Source: Atkinsonella hypoxylon
Lineage: Eukaryota; Ascomycota; Sordariomycetes; Hypocreales; Clavicipitaceae
Assembly (NCBI GenBank): GCA_000729835.1
Contig: JFHB01000200.1
Coordinates: 1 to 55,436, forward strand
Direction of reading: 5' to 3'
DNA length: 55,436 nucleotides
Shown here: positions 21,901 to 31,543 of the stretch, in pieces
Layout: every line of letters begins with the position of its first letter
Numbering within the stretch: position 1 is the first letter of the stretch
Notes under the pieces: model-generated
The model's input: the letters and a program-made list of their open reading frames with translations, nothing else
Told to the model about the DNA's origin: nothing
The model's database searches: none
Translations under genes and position numbers: made by a program

Positions 21901-22977
21901 ATTGGAAAGAAGATCCGATGATGTCGTGCGGGAATCAGCATGTCCATGTTCGGGCACACCCGCCTGTCCAATAGTACTAGAGAACACGGAAGCTTCTTCG
22001 GGATGCTGTTCGAAGAGGTTCGCGGAATGGCCTGTATCCTCAATTCTAAGATCCTTTTCCTCGTAAATCGCTGAAGGGATACCCTTTTGCCTCTTGCTGC
22101 TGGAGTTGGGTGACGATAGATTGGACAACGACCGCATGACGGGCTTGTCAACGACGAAGCGGTAATCGGCGCCCCATGCAGAAGCTAAACCATTGGGCTT
22201 CGGAAACCCGTACTCATGAGCTGATGGTAGCACTTCCCAAGGGCCGAGTGCGAACGGAGATGCACCGTACGGTCCCGACGTTGATGCGTATCGCAAACCG
22301 CCACCATCATAAAGCCCCGAAATCAAACTCGGACCCTCTTCGGCGGCAGCTCCATTATCATATACAGGGACACCATCCAAACCGTCTGGATCGGGATAAG
22401 GGCCCTGCATCTGCATGTAATCAGGCATCGCGTCGGTGTCGTCGGTATCAGTCGCCCACGGCTGGTTGTCCGGGGCAGTTTCCTCTCGATGAACATCATG
22501 AACAACTCTAGACCCTGCATCTTCCATTTCATGATCCGTTACATCTTCGAGTGGAGCGCTGTCGTCTGCATCTTCGTTTTCTTGGGCTGATTTTCCATCT
22601 TGTTCATCTTCCCTAAGCTCCTCTTCGGAATGGTCCTCGTCTCCTGGGATTCCAACATCCACTTGGTGGCGCATGTTTTCAATGTGACCGTTGTTGACAA
22701 CAATTTCGCCGGTCACAAGGTCAATCTCATCACCAATTCCCTCAAAATCACACGCATATTTTTTGAATATGCGTGCCATTGTGGCTCGAAATCGTCCGTC
22801 GGCATAGGCTTTCTCAATGGCGAGCTGATAATCATCGTCCTGCTCAATGGAGCCTTGTCTCTGGTCAACAAGCACAGATTCGGTATCATCGTCGCCGTCG
22901 TATTCCTCCCATTCGTCCTCGACCTCTTCTCGATCCGAACCGTCGCCCAGTCGCCGCCGCTTGACTGGGGGTTCCAT
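18910..22977 (-). CDS. SCM3: centromere protein Scm3 (CENP-A/HJURP-type chaperone) with AT-hooks
   Basis: Scm3 delivers the centromeric histone H3 variant to centromeres. The frame encodes 1355 residues without introns. After a basic, then very acidic N-terminus, residues about 50-108 hold the Scm3 domain, with RATMARIFKKYACDFEGIGD followed by EIDLVTGEIVVNNGHI, an almost diagnostic block. Three AT-hooks follow: KRGRGRPRKYPRP (about 492), KRKRGRPRKSE (about 576) and KRKRGRPRKYPVGYKRC (about 690). Between the last two is a Q/P/F-rich low-complexity segment. The long C-terminal half is disordered with many S/T-P sites. The extreme C-terminus has four cysteines (C1339, C1346, C1351, C1354; CX6CX4CX2C), a likely metal site. 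Fusion of the Scm3 domain with varied DNA-binding modules is known in fungi. It shares a 480-bp divergent promoter with ATG6. Confidence 0.9.
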   Translation of the reverse strand: MEPPVKRRRLGDGSDREEVEDEWEEYDGDDDTESVLVDQRQGSIEQDDDYQLAIEKAYADGRFRATMARIFKKYACDFEGIGDEIDLVTGEIVVNNGHIENMRHQVDVGIPGDEDHSEEELREDEQDGKSAQENEDADDSAPLEDVTDHEMEDAGSRVVHDVHREETAPDNQPWATDTDDTDAMPDYMQMQGPYPDPDGLDGVPVYDNGAAAEEGPSLISGLYDGGGLRYASTSGPYGASPFALGPWEVLPSAHEYGFPKPNGLASAWGADYRFVVDKPVMRSLSNLSSPNSSSKRQKGIPSAIYEEKDLRIEDTGHSANLFEQHPEEASVFSSTIGQAGVPEHGHADSRTTSSDLLSNKARATVAEDSETVQDLVFSSEDVETSSQTGDDLPASNQVHDNDLSSRVIPDSQDTCLTQEDESVPTPAPAQTMQASYNKASHQDFDLACMLSDDETPLFTIPPNATIGNQSKVVGSAANPVTGSVLGGSCDETTVKRGRGRPRKYPRPDNSGQSSVTSLRKKEKSISKQPSSAASQVPQHSFTGNSNMPSQPGDPTPEVAWASEAAQANESEADSGNKRKRGRPRKSEATQQQMPPPFMPYPTPMFGQPYFYPPYHFGFPAQPFHHPFHAMMQQPFQEFPPQMAYPPLQSPLFQQPLIQWQQQTMQRPVQQLLQQPPPPLSAVGPGQSNSQEPVKRKRGRPRKYPVGYKRCRRKVQMPGLQNSMTALLGAHPNRTSVTEDAWYGVARRLAQDISSLQGGFMFGNGFQAQAQAYGTSRKRPLSSPRQRHETQHAESSSEEESESEESRRVTEVLDTSNGGISPKQQSLHSSPADGSDCPESPGSIGQHDDAGFLVMDSPKSVAKPVEPTPSPPSPPSSVQRSSPPAQRIYPMATPTPVRNINSRTPTPIQTYKSRTPISNKSDEFRLPSSPVYSNRGIATGMGVTPNPTAATQKKVDDEPQLASHSEPDSDNRTSPDVEAQPFPPAEDDTPIRIEDEDSTGGESTERQIVNSDRIGMTATAAPTAPMKASPTTMPSTPRSKGATIMLSPQNLARSRPSTPPTKAASVSAASKLNMSQASPPGHRTPTASPSLFVSSPVEAAPRTPDKPRPKPSPTVTPRRSPARRTAMVPRSTERCTPIFLDVNQAPPKWPNMTEKRTMGEFKQAVIAPKTKIQEAKPQAMKQMSLKSMFTTHSSGKPMERREHSPSCFTAAQPHRPSTQQQPVAKPLASTKQHKPFTTDEVLRDKKRHKSRRSLLSLVSGRVKGNEVDDADELGSPVASRSSSAAKTASDSQKRCQSPPRTEHPARPERDGSREKRKKRRHADGHASRRAGHAASDVQECGVNGYTCNRDFCFTCL

Positions 22978-23457
22978 AGTAGCACATGTAGGTCGTTAAG
23001 AGCCCCATGTGATGTACTTGAAGATTGTCACCACTCAAAAATATAATGCATTGGTAGATGCAGGCCTAAGAACAGTGTTACTGCATGAGTACGTGATGTT
23101 GACGTCGAAATCGTGAATATGGGTCTGGTTGGCCAGGCAGAGCGATGAATTTTGTCCAGAACAGCATGTGGACGCGTCGGGGAACTGGAGCGACGGACAG
23201 AAAGCGCGCGCGCGCGCGTTAAGTGGCAGGCCACGGCAGCTTGAACCCCACATGTGTTGTCACTGGTCGGACGTCGACTGCAACTTCAAACATCATTGCA
23301 AGAAATGCAATAGTCAGACACAACCTTGACCTTGGATTTTGTAATCTTCATCCGCGCCCAGACTACTCCGGCCTCTATCGCCCAAAATAGCTCGCTGGAC
23401 TCGGCCACTTTCTGTCCACACTACTCTATATATGCGTCGTGAAGCATTTCGATTGCC
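22978..23457. promoter_or_regulatory. shared divergent promoter of SCM3 and ATG6
   Basis: The 480 bp separate the two start codons. An alternating (CG)n run at 23204-23218 is a potential Z-DNA former and recombination hot spot. A TATA-like CTATATATGC lies at about 23425-23434, some 25-30 bp before the ATG6 ATG, so it may lie in the transcribed leader. No stress-response element was identified with confidence. Confidence 0.45.
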
Positions 23458-24990
23458 ATGTTCTGCCAGAAATGTCGGCAGCCCCTTAAGCTCGATGGTT
23501 CTCTCAAGGATTTGAATCCTGCGGCATACGATCTTTTGATCTGTAAGCTAGCCTAATATAATTCGTCTTTAAAAATAACTAACTGAAGATTTACACCCAT
23601 AGCCGCTACAACGTCACAACCCTCACAGCGCACGGCCGAACCTCAGTCCTCCCCTCTTCAGTCACAGGAGCAAGCAAGGAAGTCACTCTACGACCAGGTA
23701 ACCCAAAAGTCAAACCATCCGACATTCAAAAGAACTCATGGCGGCCAACCCCGCGACTCCACTATGTCCTTCATATACCTTACCGAGTCACAAGTCGGCG
23801 ATCCGCAGCCATCAGTCAAAGACTTCTCCTCCCATCCTACAACCACCCAGGTACAAAGATCTAGGTTGGCCCAAGAATCTCCAGCAAACAGTCGACAAGC
23901 TACCAGAAGTGACGAGATGGAAAAAATGAATAGACTGTTCGAGATTTTATCCTCAAGGTCCGACATCGATCACCCTGTGTGTGTTGAATGCACTGATTTA
24001 CTCCTTGACGGTTTGCAAAAAAAGCTGGAGGCAGCAACAAAAGAACGAGATGTGTACGTAAAATATCTTCGACAGGTCAAAATGGAGAGACCAGGAGTAG
24101 ACGAGATCAAATCTCGCCAAGACGCTTTGAAAAAGGCAGGGAAAAAAAGAGCCGTGGCCATGGAGGAACTGAAGAAGCTCGAGACAGAAAAGAGCTTGCT
24201 TGATAAGGAAATACTGGCACTCGAGGAAGAATCCCATCAGCTCAACAAGCGAGAGGAGCAGTTTTGGAGAGAAAGAAACGCATTTGCTACCAAGATGGCC
24301 GATTTCCAAGCAGAGCGCGACAGCGTCAATGCCAAGTACAATCACGATTCCCAGCTTCTCGAGAAGCTGCAACGCTCCAATGTGTACAATGACACGTTTT
24401 GCATCAGCCATGATGGCAGCTTTGCTACAATCAATGGACTACGCCTCGGAAGGCTTTCAAATAAGCAAGTTGACTGGTCAGAGATCAATGCGGCGTGGGG
24501 TCACGCCCTTCTGCTACTCGTCACAGTGGCAGAGAAGCTGGAATACAAGTTTCACGGCTATGATCCGCAGCCAATGGGTAGCACATCGAGAATTATTCGC
24601 TACGATGTGCCCAGCCCCTCGTCCAGTAGGCTAGGAAGTCGGGCGATGCAAGCCCCGCCAAAGAAGCATGTGTTGGAGCTCTATAGCTCTGGGGATATGC
24701 CATTGGGTTTGACTTTCATGCACCGAAAGTTTGATAATGCCATGGTTGCTTTTCTCGAATTAGTGCGACAGCTTGGAGTCCACGTTCAGAGACAGACCGA
24801 ACGGTCAGCCCACGTGCTCAGCCTGCCCTACAAAATCGAAGGAGACAAAATTGGCGACGTGAGCATCAAGCTGGGAATCGCACAAGACGACGGGTGGACC
24901 AAAGCCTGCAAGCTGACCCTCACGTGCTGTAAATTTCTGTTGGCCCACGCCAGCAACGTTGGCTCGACGATGAGAAGCAGCAGTACCTGA
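23458..24990 (+). CDS. ATG6: Atg6/Vps30 (Beclin 1), PI3-kinase complex subunit
   Basis: Atg6 is a core subunit of both Vps34 complexes, acting in autophagy (with Atg14) and vacuolar sorting. Two exons, 23458-23542 and 23603-24990, give 490 residues. The N-terminus MFCQKCRQPLKLDGSLKDLN has the family CxxC. SNHPTFKRTHGG and STMSFIYLTESQV mark the beclin N-terminal region. DIDHPVCVECTDLLLDGLQK precedes a long coiled coil (about 165-290). The evolutionarily conserved or BARA domain starts near NVYNDTFCISHDGSFATING and includes INAAWGHALLLLVTVAEKL. It ends with QDDGWTKACKLTLTCCKFLL, the membrane-binding region. The stretch after DQ at about 23697 looks like a GTAACC donor, but read-through keeps the frame and the conserved motif, so I treat it as exon. 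Confidence 0.95.
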
Positions 24991-25619
24991 AGGAGCTTGG
25001 TATTATGTTGTGACCAGGATACATGAGACACCTTCGCCGTGAGACCTGGACCAAATAAGTTCTACCCGGGGAGTGATGGAACAGCCTTGAACCACGACGC
25101 AGAGGAATAAACACATCCTTGCCTACGTCATTCCGATTGACCCCATGAACCGATCTCTTCTCAACCTCTGTCTGGAACATTTTATCAAGGCATATATGTG
25201 GTATATATGTGCGATCATGCACCAGTTTTCCAAACCACGGAAGTCGCCAGGAAAACGAACATGCGATGCTTGCTGCATTCTCCGTGAACAAAGTTCTTGA
25301 ACAACAAGCTCGATGATGGCTTCAATGTATTATAAGTCTCGCCCACGCTATACTCCAAGAACAAGGTGTCCCAGCAGAAGAATGTCGCTGATGAGTCGAG
25401 TTCAAAGAATAAGTACTTTCAAGACACTCCAAGATGCATCGCCATGATAAGGCTTTGAATATGCACTTCCTCTAGGATTTCCCATCTCAATGCATGTCTT
25501 ATCCGCTATCCAAAGTCATATATATGCTCGTTTTTCATAAGCCATCCGAAACTTGATGCCGTATATATCTACAGGATGAAAGCCACCCTCTATCCCAACC
25601 CTCGTGCAATGGACCATGC
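24991..25619. other. convergent 3' region of ATG6 and kelch gene
   Basis: About 630 bp of 3' UTR sequence. It has short ATATATG repeats at about 25190-25210. No frame with support and no RNA gene was seen. Confidence 0.4.
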
Positions 25620-27146
25620 TCAAACTTCAATTGTAAAATGGCTAATCTGGGAATAATATGCATGCACTGCCAACTCCAGAATGAACACATCCCCAAACAC
25701 CTCGGCGCCATCAAATCCGCCAATCACGATTAACCTGCTATCATAGAGTACAGTGCCATGGTAGCCCCTTCCACTCGGCGGCCGGCCATATACTTTTCTC
25801 TTATCCCAAGTCATGGTGACTAGGTTGAGAAGCAGGACATCGTTGCAATAGTCGTTTCCATCATGGCCGCCTAAAACAAAGAGATAGGAGCCGGCTATGG
25901 TAGCCGTGTGGGAGAGCCGTCTATATGTGACGGGCACGCTGACAGATTTCCAAATGTGCGTCTCGATGTCATAGATCCAGACATCGTCGAAACATTCTCC
26001 TCCGTCGGAACCACCAAATATGATCAGCTTGCTACCTACGATGTTGGCGGTGTGATAGCCTCGAGCGTTGGGGCGAGTCTCTGTACTGTCCGACTTACTT
26101 TTTTCGGGACCAGACAAGAGTTTCCACGACATCTTATTAGGATCACTGACATCGAGGCGCCACATATCGTTGAGGGCTTTGACGCCATCGCCTCCTCCGA
26201 AGACATAGATGCCGTTTTTATATAAGCATGCTGTATGAGCTCTCCGCTTGGAAGGAATCTTGTCTCCCAGGATACGGGGCTTCGTCCATCGAAAGTTCAA
26301 AGTGTCTAGAATGTACACGTCGTTGTAGTAGTCGGGGCCATCACCACCTCCAAATACAACAAGCTTCTTGCCAACAGCCGTACAGGTCATGGCTCTCAGA
26401 GGCAAAGGAATCTCTCCCACAACATGTGGCACGGACCAGTAGAATGCGTCTGCATCGAGAACGTAAAGCGTGTTAAAACATGTATTTGCATCACTGCCAC
26501 CAAAAATGTAGATATTCGATCCGATCAATGTTGTCGTATGAGCTCGAAGGTTCGAGTGCGGTGATCCAGACACAAAGGCTTTAGACCAATACATACCGGA
26601 TGGCGGGGCAGGCTCGACATTTGAGGCGCTTTCACCATCGGGGAAGGGTGGGAATGGCACATGTTGTCCTCGGGGCGGCTTGGTAATTTTCGTTGGTGGC
26701 CGAGCTACAGCGGGAGTTGACAAGGCCTTGCGATCGCCCACGGAAGAAATGGCACGCGACTCAGGAGGTCGCTGCTTCTCTTTTTCTTCATCTTCGGCAG
26801 GCGGGTCAGGGCCATTTGAAATAGGAGGTAGTGACGCGACGTATGTGCTCGAACTGGGATTCGCAGCCACTTGGGATGTTGACTGGGAGCGCTGGCGGAT
26901 CGAGAGATCGGATGGCTTCCGTCGTCGGTCATTGATGCTTTTGCTGGCTAGATGCCCAGGTGTGTGGCTCCGTGGCACAGGCGCGGGACTGGGCCGGTCG
27001 TCTTCCGAGTCGTCTGAGTCGCGGGAGATGGTAGGTTTTTGTTGAGATGGGTTCAACGAGGCTTTCGAGCTGGGCTTATTGGGCTTAATTGGTTTCGTTC
27101 TGACAGACTTGTGAGAAGAGCGAGCTGATGTGCCGGTGTCGGACAT
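25620..27146 (-). CDS. kelch-repeat protein, six-bladed propeller
   Basis: The intronless frame encodes 508 residues. The first about 190 are disordered, rich in S, P, K and R, with a proline-rich stretch (PRGQHVPFPPFPDGE). Residues about 205-490 contain six kelch motifs, each with a double glycine: FGGSDANTCFNTLYVLD, FGGGDGPDYYNDVYILD, FGGGDGVKALNDMWRLD, FGGSDGGECFDDVWIYD, LGGHDGNDYCNDVLLLN and IGGFDGAEVFGDVFILE. Six repeats predict a closed beta-propeller that binds proteins. Fungal relatives include cell-end markers and Ras-pathway proteins such as Tea1 and Ral2, but nothing here decides between them. There is no BTB or F-box. It faces away from DUS3. Confidence 0.9.
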   Translation of the reverse strand: MSDTGTSARSSHKSVRTKPIKPNKPSSKASLNPSQQKPTISRDSDDSEDDRPSPAPVPRSHTPGHLASKSINDRRRKPSDLSIRQRSQSTSQVAANPSSSTYVASLPPISNGPDPPAEDEEKEKQRPPESRAISSVGDRKALSTPAVARPPTKITKPPRGQHVPFPPFPDGESASNVEPAPPSGMYWSKAFVSGSPHSNLRAHTTTLIGSNIYIFGGSDANTCFNTLYVLDADAFYWSVPHVVGEIPLPLRAMTCTAVGKKLVVFGGGDGPDYYNDVYILDTLNFRWTKPRILGDKIPSKRRAHTACLYKNGIYVFGGGDGVKALNDMWRLDVSDPNKMSWKLLSGPEKSKSDSTETRPNARGYHTANIVGSKLIIFGGSDGGECFDDVWIYDIETHIWKSVSVPVTYRRLSHTATIAGSYLFVLGGHDGNDYCNDVLLLNLVTMTWDKRKVYGRPPSGRGYHGTVLYDSRLIVIGGFDGAEVFGDVFILELAVHAYYSQISHFTIEV

Positions 27147-27615
27147 GTCGTAACTGCAAGAAATTCATGGCACGTGGGGCATCGGCGAGCTCGACGGTAA
27201 ACAAGAGACCTCAATGGCACCGAGGAAAAGACATGGAGGAGGATAACGAAGAAGGAAAGATAGCGGGATAGTTAGAGAAGGGATCAGAGTGCAGGTCATG
27301 GATTGTCACGTAAAGGCGTCGACAATCCCCTCCAGTTCAGTTTCATTTACCTATCGTGACTAAGTGAGGGGCTGATGGAGAGACGAGCAAGCTGGTCGCA
27401 AGCCCACTGTTTATCGATTATCAGCTAATCTTGCAACTAGGGGGGACTAGCTAATATCTGTCAGTACAATAACTAATCCAAGTATACTTTAGAAGAAGCA
27501 GTATCGCCACCTGCTACTGATTGGAGACAATACTCTGTGCAAGCAAGTCTCCATTTTTGACCCTACTGGTAGCACTGCAGCCAAATTACAGAAGGCGCTG
27601 TGAGAGCCAGCCAGC
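27147..27615. other. kelch gene promoter side
   Basis: About 470 bp upstream of the kelch start codon. A purine-rich stretch (GAGGAGGATAACGAAGAAGGAAAG) at about 27236-27259 is probably leader. Nothing else is recognisable. Confidence 0.35.
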
Positions 27616-27897
27616 TCAGGGTCTGTAGATCACCCGACCACCTTTCCGCTGAATGTCGCCTGCCTTGCGCTTTTCTGGTTCGATTTCGTGCACGCGGACA
27701 TAGTGATTTCGCAAGGCTGACTTGGAAGAGAACTTTCGGTTCTGAAATAGTTAGAAATGAACTCTGAAATAATTCAGGCGTACTTCACTTGCGTTTGAGG
27801 AAATGATCCCAAGTTCTGGGTCGCGATAGCGACAGTAAATCTCCCCTGGAATGACAATCGGATCTCCTCTATTTGAACTGGTTTGGCCGACCTGGCC
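27616..27897 (-). CDS. possible tiny spliced gene with zinc-finger-like end
   Basis: On the minus strand CTAAC and TTTCAG precede a terminal exon (27741-27616) encoding 41 residues, starting NRKFSSKSALRNHYVRVHEI and ending RKGGRVIYRP. The HYVRVH block looks like the second half of a C2H2 finger. The preceding exon would encode RGDPIVIPGEIYCRYRDPEL and end at a GTACGC donor, giving a 42-nt intron, shorter than usual. An in-frame stop at 27900-27898 means a further upstream exon would be required, and no start was found. The gene could be real but incomplete in my reading, or a decayed fragment. Confidence 0.3.
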
Positions 27898-28460
27898 TTA
27901 GAGAGCCGCCGCGCCGCGCCGCGCCGCGCCTGATAGGCTGGCTGCACTATAAGGCCTCGGGACATATCCGTGGGGATGGCCTGCGATTAAAATCCGCAGA
28001 GTCAACATTAGTCTACTGAAGCCATCTTGAATTGGCCGGAAGAAGTTGTCAACACTCCAAAATGGGGACAGCTCGCAGCTCGCAGCTGGCAGCTGGCAGC
28101 TTACAGCAGGCGGGTCAAGTGGTTTACACACCTCAGACCTTTCGACGGCCCGTTTTAGCAAGTGCACCAAAAACTAGTGGAAATTTTTGCCTCCACCAAC
28201 AGAAGCGCCTGAAATCCGACCGAGTTGGGTGCTACCTTCCAACGTTGTGGTCTCAAGCCTTTGAAGCCCTTTCACGATCCATTTCTCATCGAATATTGCA
28301 ACTCCAAAACCAAACCTCAGAGGTGACCTAGCGCTCACCTCAGCGTCCACATTTCCCGCCTGTCCGTCACTTTTGCTTTCACCTCTGTTGGGAGATCCAG
28401 TCTAGTGGCCGCGTAAATAAATATCAGATCTCAGCCTTCGTATATGCATCCATCACTTTC
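27898..28460 (+). promoter_or_regulatory. DUS3 upstream region with two short tandem repeats
   Basis: It contains a GC-only pentamer array (GCCGC units, 27905-27930) and an imperfect array of GCAGCTC/GCAGCTG units (28070-28107). The rest is unremarkable. A GTAAATAAATATCAG AT-rich patch sits about 50 bp before the DUS3 start codon. Promoter role is inferred from position only. Confidence 0.4.
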
Positions 28461-30986
28461 ATGAACATTCCCGCAATGGCTGATGACGGTGGCATCAAAA
28501 TGACTGAACAGGAGCAGGCTCCTGCGCCACAGATTGGGCCCGGTCCCGCAGCTATGGCAAGAGCTTATAACAAGTTTAACGTCCCAATGCCACCGGATCT
28601 TGCAAAAGTTGTGTCACGAAATGAGGCCAACGATTCGCATACTGAAGAGCGAGCTGCGAAAAGACCTAGAGTGGATGATCCAGCTAGCTCTAATGGTGAT
28701 GTCAACGCTCAGGCGACCAATGGCGATAACTCCATTTCACGAGGAAATGGACATGAAAATGGCAAAGCCGCTAACTCAGTCTCAAACGAAGCAAATGATG
28801 GACGTGCTGGAGTAGCTCCAATCAAAAAAGAGTAGGTCATGGTCAACAAACCCATTCACACTCCATGGGAGGCTAATCAGCCTTCAGATACATTATAGAA
28901 GCACCTTCTGCAAGAGTCGCCAACCCAGACGCGGTGGATGATGATGCAGCTGAAGGCCGTGGTAGTGACGCTAGGGATTCGAGAGATTCAAAGGACGACA
29001 AGGGTCATGGCTCAAGACGCAAGAAGGGTAAGAAAGAGAAGAGGAAGAAGGGACAGAATATAGAACGCAGCTTTGGTACATCCCGTGATGCCATCCAGCT
29101 CTGCAACAGTCGTGCCCTCTACCCTGAGTTTTCTCCCCATGAGTGCAAATATGGCGACAACTGCCGCATGTCACACAATATACGAAAGTATCTTGAACAA
29201 GGACGCCGCGGCGACGTCGAAACGTTTGACGGCAAATGTCCCGTTTTCGAACAGTATGGCACCTGTTTCTCTGGTTGGAAGTGCAGGTTCGTCAGAAGTC
29301 ACATGAAGGAGGTTGAGCACGAAGACGGACGCAAGGAGCTAGTTCTTATTGACAACTCCACGGACGAGAAGTATGCTGGCAATGACGGAACAAAAGCGGT
29401 CAAAGTATCTGCTGGCGATGAAACTGACGAACGCCGCCCTGGGATCTACAACAATATTGGCATGGCTATTAAGATTGAGCTGAATCGGAAACGCGTCGAC
29501 TTTACTAAGGCAGACGAATACATTAAATGGATGAACGACGAAGCTAATCTCAACAACAAGTTCCATCAACGCCGCAAGGACCAGTCCATAGAGAGCGTCG
29601 ACGACCTTCGCGCTCGATTTGTTGACCCTCCTTTCAGACCTTCAGAGAAGCGCCGCTTGTATTTTGGACCCGAGACGCCCGCACTGGCTCCCCTCACCAC
29701 ACAAGGCAACTTGCCTTTCCGTCGTCTATGTGTAGAGCTAGGCTGTGAGCTCACATACTCAGAGATGGCCATGAGCATGCCCCTTCTCCAGGGCACCAAG
29801 GCCGACTGGACACTGCTCAAAGCGCATGAGTCAGAAATGTCACCGCCAGCTTTCAACCCAGGCAAGACCAGCTATGTCTTCGACAACTACAACCACTCAC
29901 AGGATATGAGGTTCGGCGCCCAGATCTCAGGCAACCAACCGTGGGTCGTCACCAAGGCGGCCGATGTGCTCAACCGGTTCTGCCCCAAGCTGCGTCTCAT
30001 CGACCTCAACTGCGGCTGTCCCATCGACATGGTGTTCAAGTCCGGCGGGGGTTCAGCACTGCTCGAGTCGCAGGGCAAGCTCGAGCGTATGATCCGTGGC
30101 ATGAACGCCATGTCGGGCGAGATCCCCATCACGGCCAAGATACGAACTGGCGTGAAGAATTCTCGCCCGACGGCCCCTTCGGTCATTAGCAAACTGGCAT
30201 TCGGTTCTCGTGAGCACAGGGAGCGTCTCGGCGCCCCAGGCTGCGCAGCCATCACCCTCCACGGCCGTAGTCGCGAGCAGCGATACACCAAACGTGCTGA
30301 CTGGGGCTACATTGGTGAATGCGCCACCCTCATCAAGACCTACAACAACCGAAAGGATGCCCTAACAGATACGGCTGCCGAGCCAGACGCCCGCAACCTC
30401 GCCAATGCCAAAGACGGACGCATCTACTTCCTCGGCAACGGTGACTGCTACTCCCACGTAGAGTATCAAGAACATATTGAGAAAGCGCGCGTCGACACCG
30501 TCATGATAGGCCGCGGCGCCCTCATCAAGCCCTGGCTCTTTGAAGAGATCGAAAAGGGTCAGTATCTCGACAAGTCCGCCACCGAGCGCCTGACCTACGT
30601 TGAGAAATTCGTCCGCTATGGCCTCGACGCCTGGGGCTCCGACGAGCTGGGCATCGGCCTCACCCGCCGCTTCCTCCTCGAGTGGCTCAGCTTCGCCCAT
30701 CGGTACATCCCCATCGGCTTGCTGGAGCACCTGCCGCCGAGCCTCAACGACCGCCCGCCGGCATATGTGGGTCGCAATGACTTGGAGACGCTGATGGCGA
30801 GCACTAACTACAAGGACTGGATCAAAATTACGTACGTCCCATACTTTCCCCCCCTCCTCTCAACTTTTCTTTGTAGTTTAGGTCCCTCGGCTAACGTTGT
30901 TCAGGGAGATGTATCTCGGCCCAGTCCACCCGGGCTTCGAGTTCCAGCCCAAGCACAGATCCAATGCGTATGAAGCAGAGGGTTGA
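28461..30986 (+). CDS. DUS3: tRNA-dihydrouridine(47) synthase Dus3
   Basis: Dus3 reduces U47 of the tRNA variable loop, using FMN and NAD(P)H. Exons are 28461-28831, 28888-30831 and 30905-30986, giving 798 residues (793 if the second ATG, 28476, is used). The N-terminal about 120 residues are disordered. A lysine-rich segment (SRRKKGKKEKRKKG) leads to two CCCH zinc fingers: CKYGDNCRMSH (about 209) and CPVFEQYGTCFSGWKCRF (about 240). The catalytic TIM barrel starts at about 390 with APLTTQGNLPFRRLCVELG. LNCGCPIDMVF (about 497) carries the conserved active-site cysteine. TLHGRSREQRYTKRADW and FLGNGDCYS are further family blocks. The last exon ends PGFEFQPKHRSNAYEAEG. The two zinc fingers separate Dus3 from other Dus enzymes. 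It converges with PEX13. Confidence 0.96.
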
Positions 30987-31543
30987 AGGGTAGGGTTGTA
31001 CTCTGGAAGACAGTCGTATACCGGTGTTGGTGTGGCATTTTGCTGTTGTTACGAATGGATGTGTTGATATGTGAATGGCACCACTTAGATTGCCTTGTTC
31101 ATCATTTCCTCCGAAGACGAGCGTACAAAGACTCAATGGAGACTTGCTTATCAGCTTAACATTTGAATCAAAATCGTGTCCCCATGACCAGTGTCACGAA
31201 ACTCTGGTGTTCAAACTACAATTAGTGTCAGAAATTCAAGTTCCAATACATCACGATAGATAAAGTCCTGTCCACTTCCTCTTGTCCCCAATATGGTATT
31301 CTCGACTTAGTAGGAATTTACACGGAACGCTCGGCCGCGCTCTCAAATATACACTTTCCAACGAAGATGCTTCACCCAGGCTCGAATGCAAGAAAATCCA
31401 CTCGCTGTCCTAGCACATGAACGGCTCATAGGAAACCTTCAAATCAATCACACAAAAGGAGTGACAAAAAATGTGCGTTCAATATCTCGTCAGACCCCTC
31501 GCCCCTCTGGCTTTCTCGCTCCGTTAAGTCTGATCCTACTCCA
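30987..31543. other. convergent 3' region of DUS3 and PEX13
   Basis: 557 bp of 3' UTR and spacer. No supported frame, repeat or RNA gene was seen. Confidence 0.4.

Noticed and set aside
23697..23763. Intron in ATG6 beginning at a GTAACC donor
   Set aside because: Read-through keeps the frame and encodes the conserved HPTFKRTHGG segment that precedes MSFIYLTESQV.
27650..27690. GGTTCGATTT resembling a tRNA T-loop
   Set aside because: No stem, and it falls in the candidate zinc-finger-like exon on the other strand.
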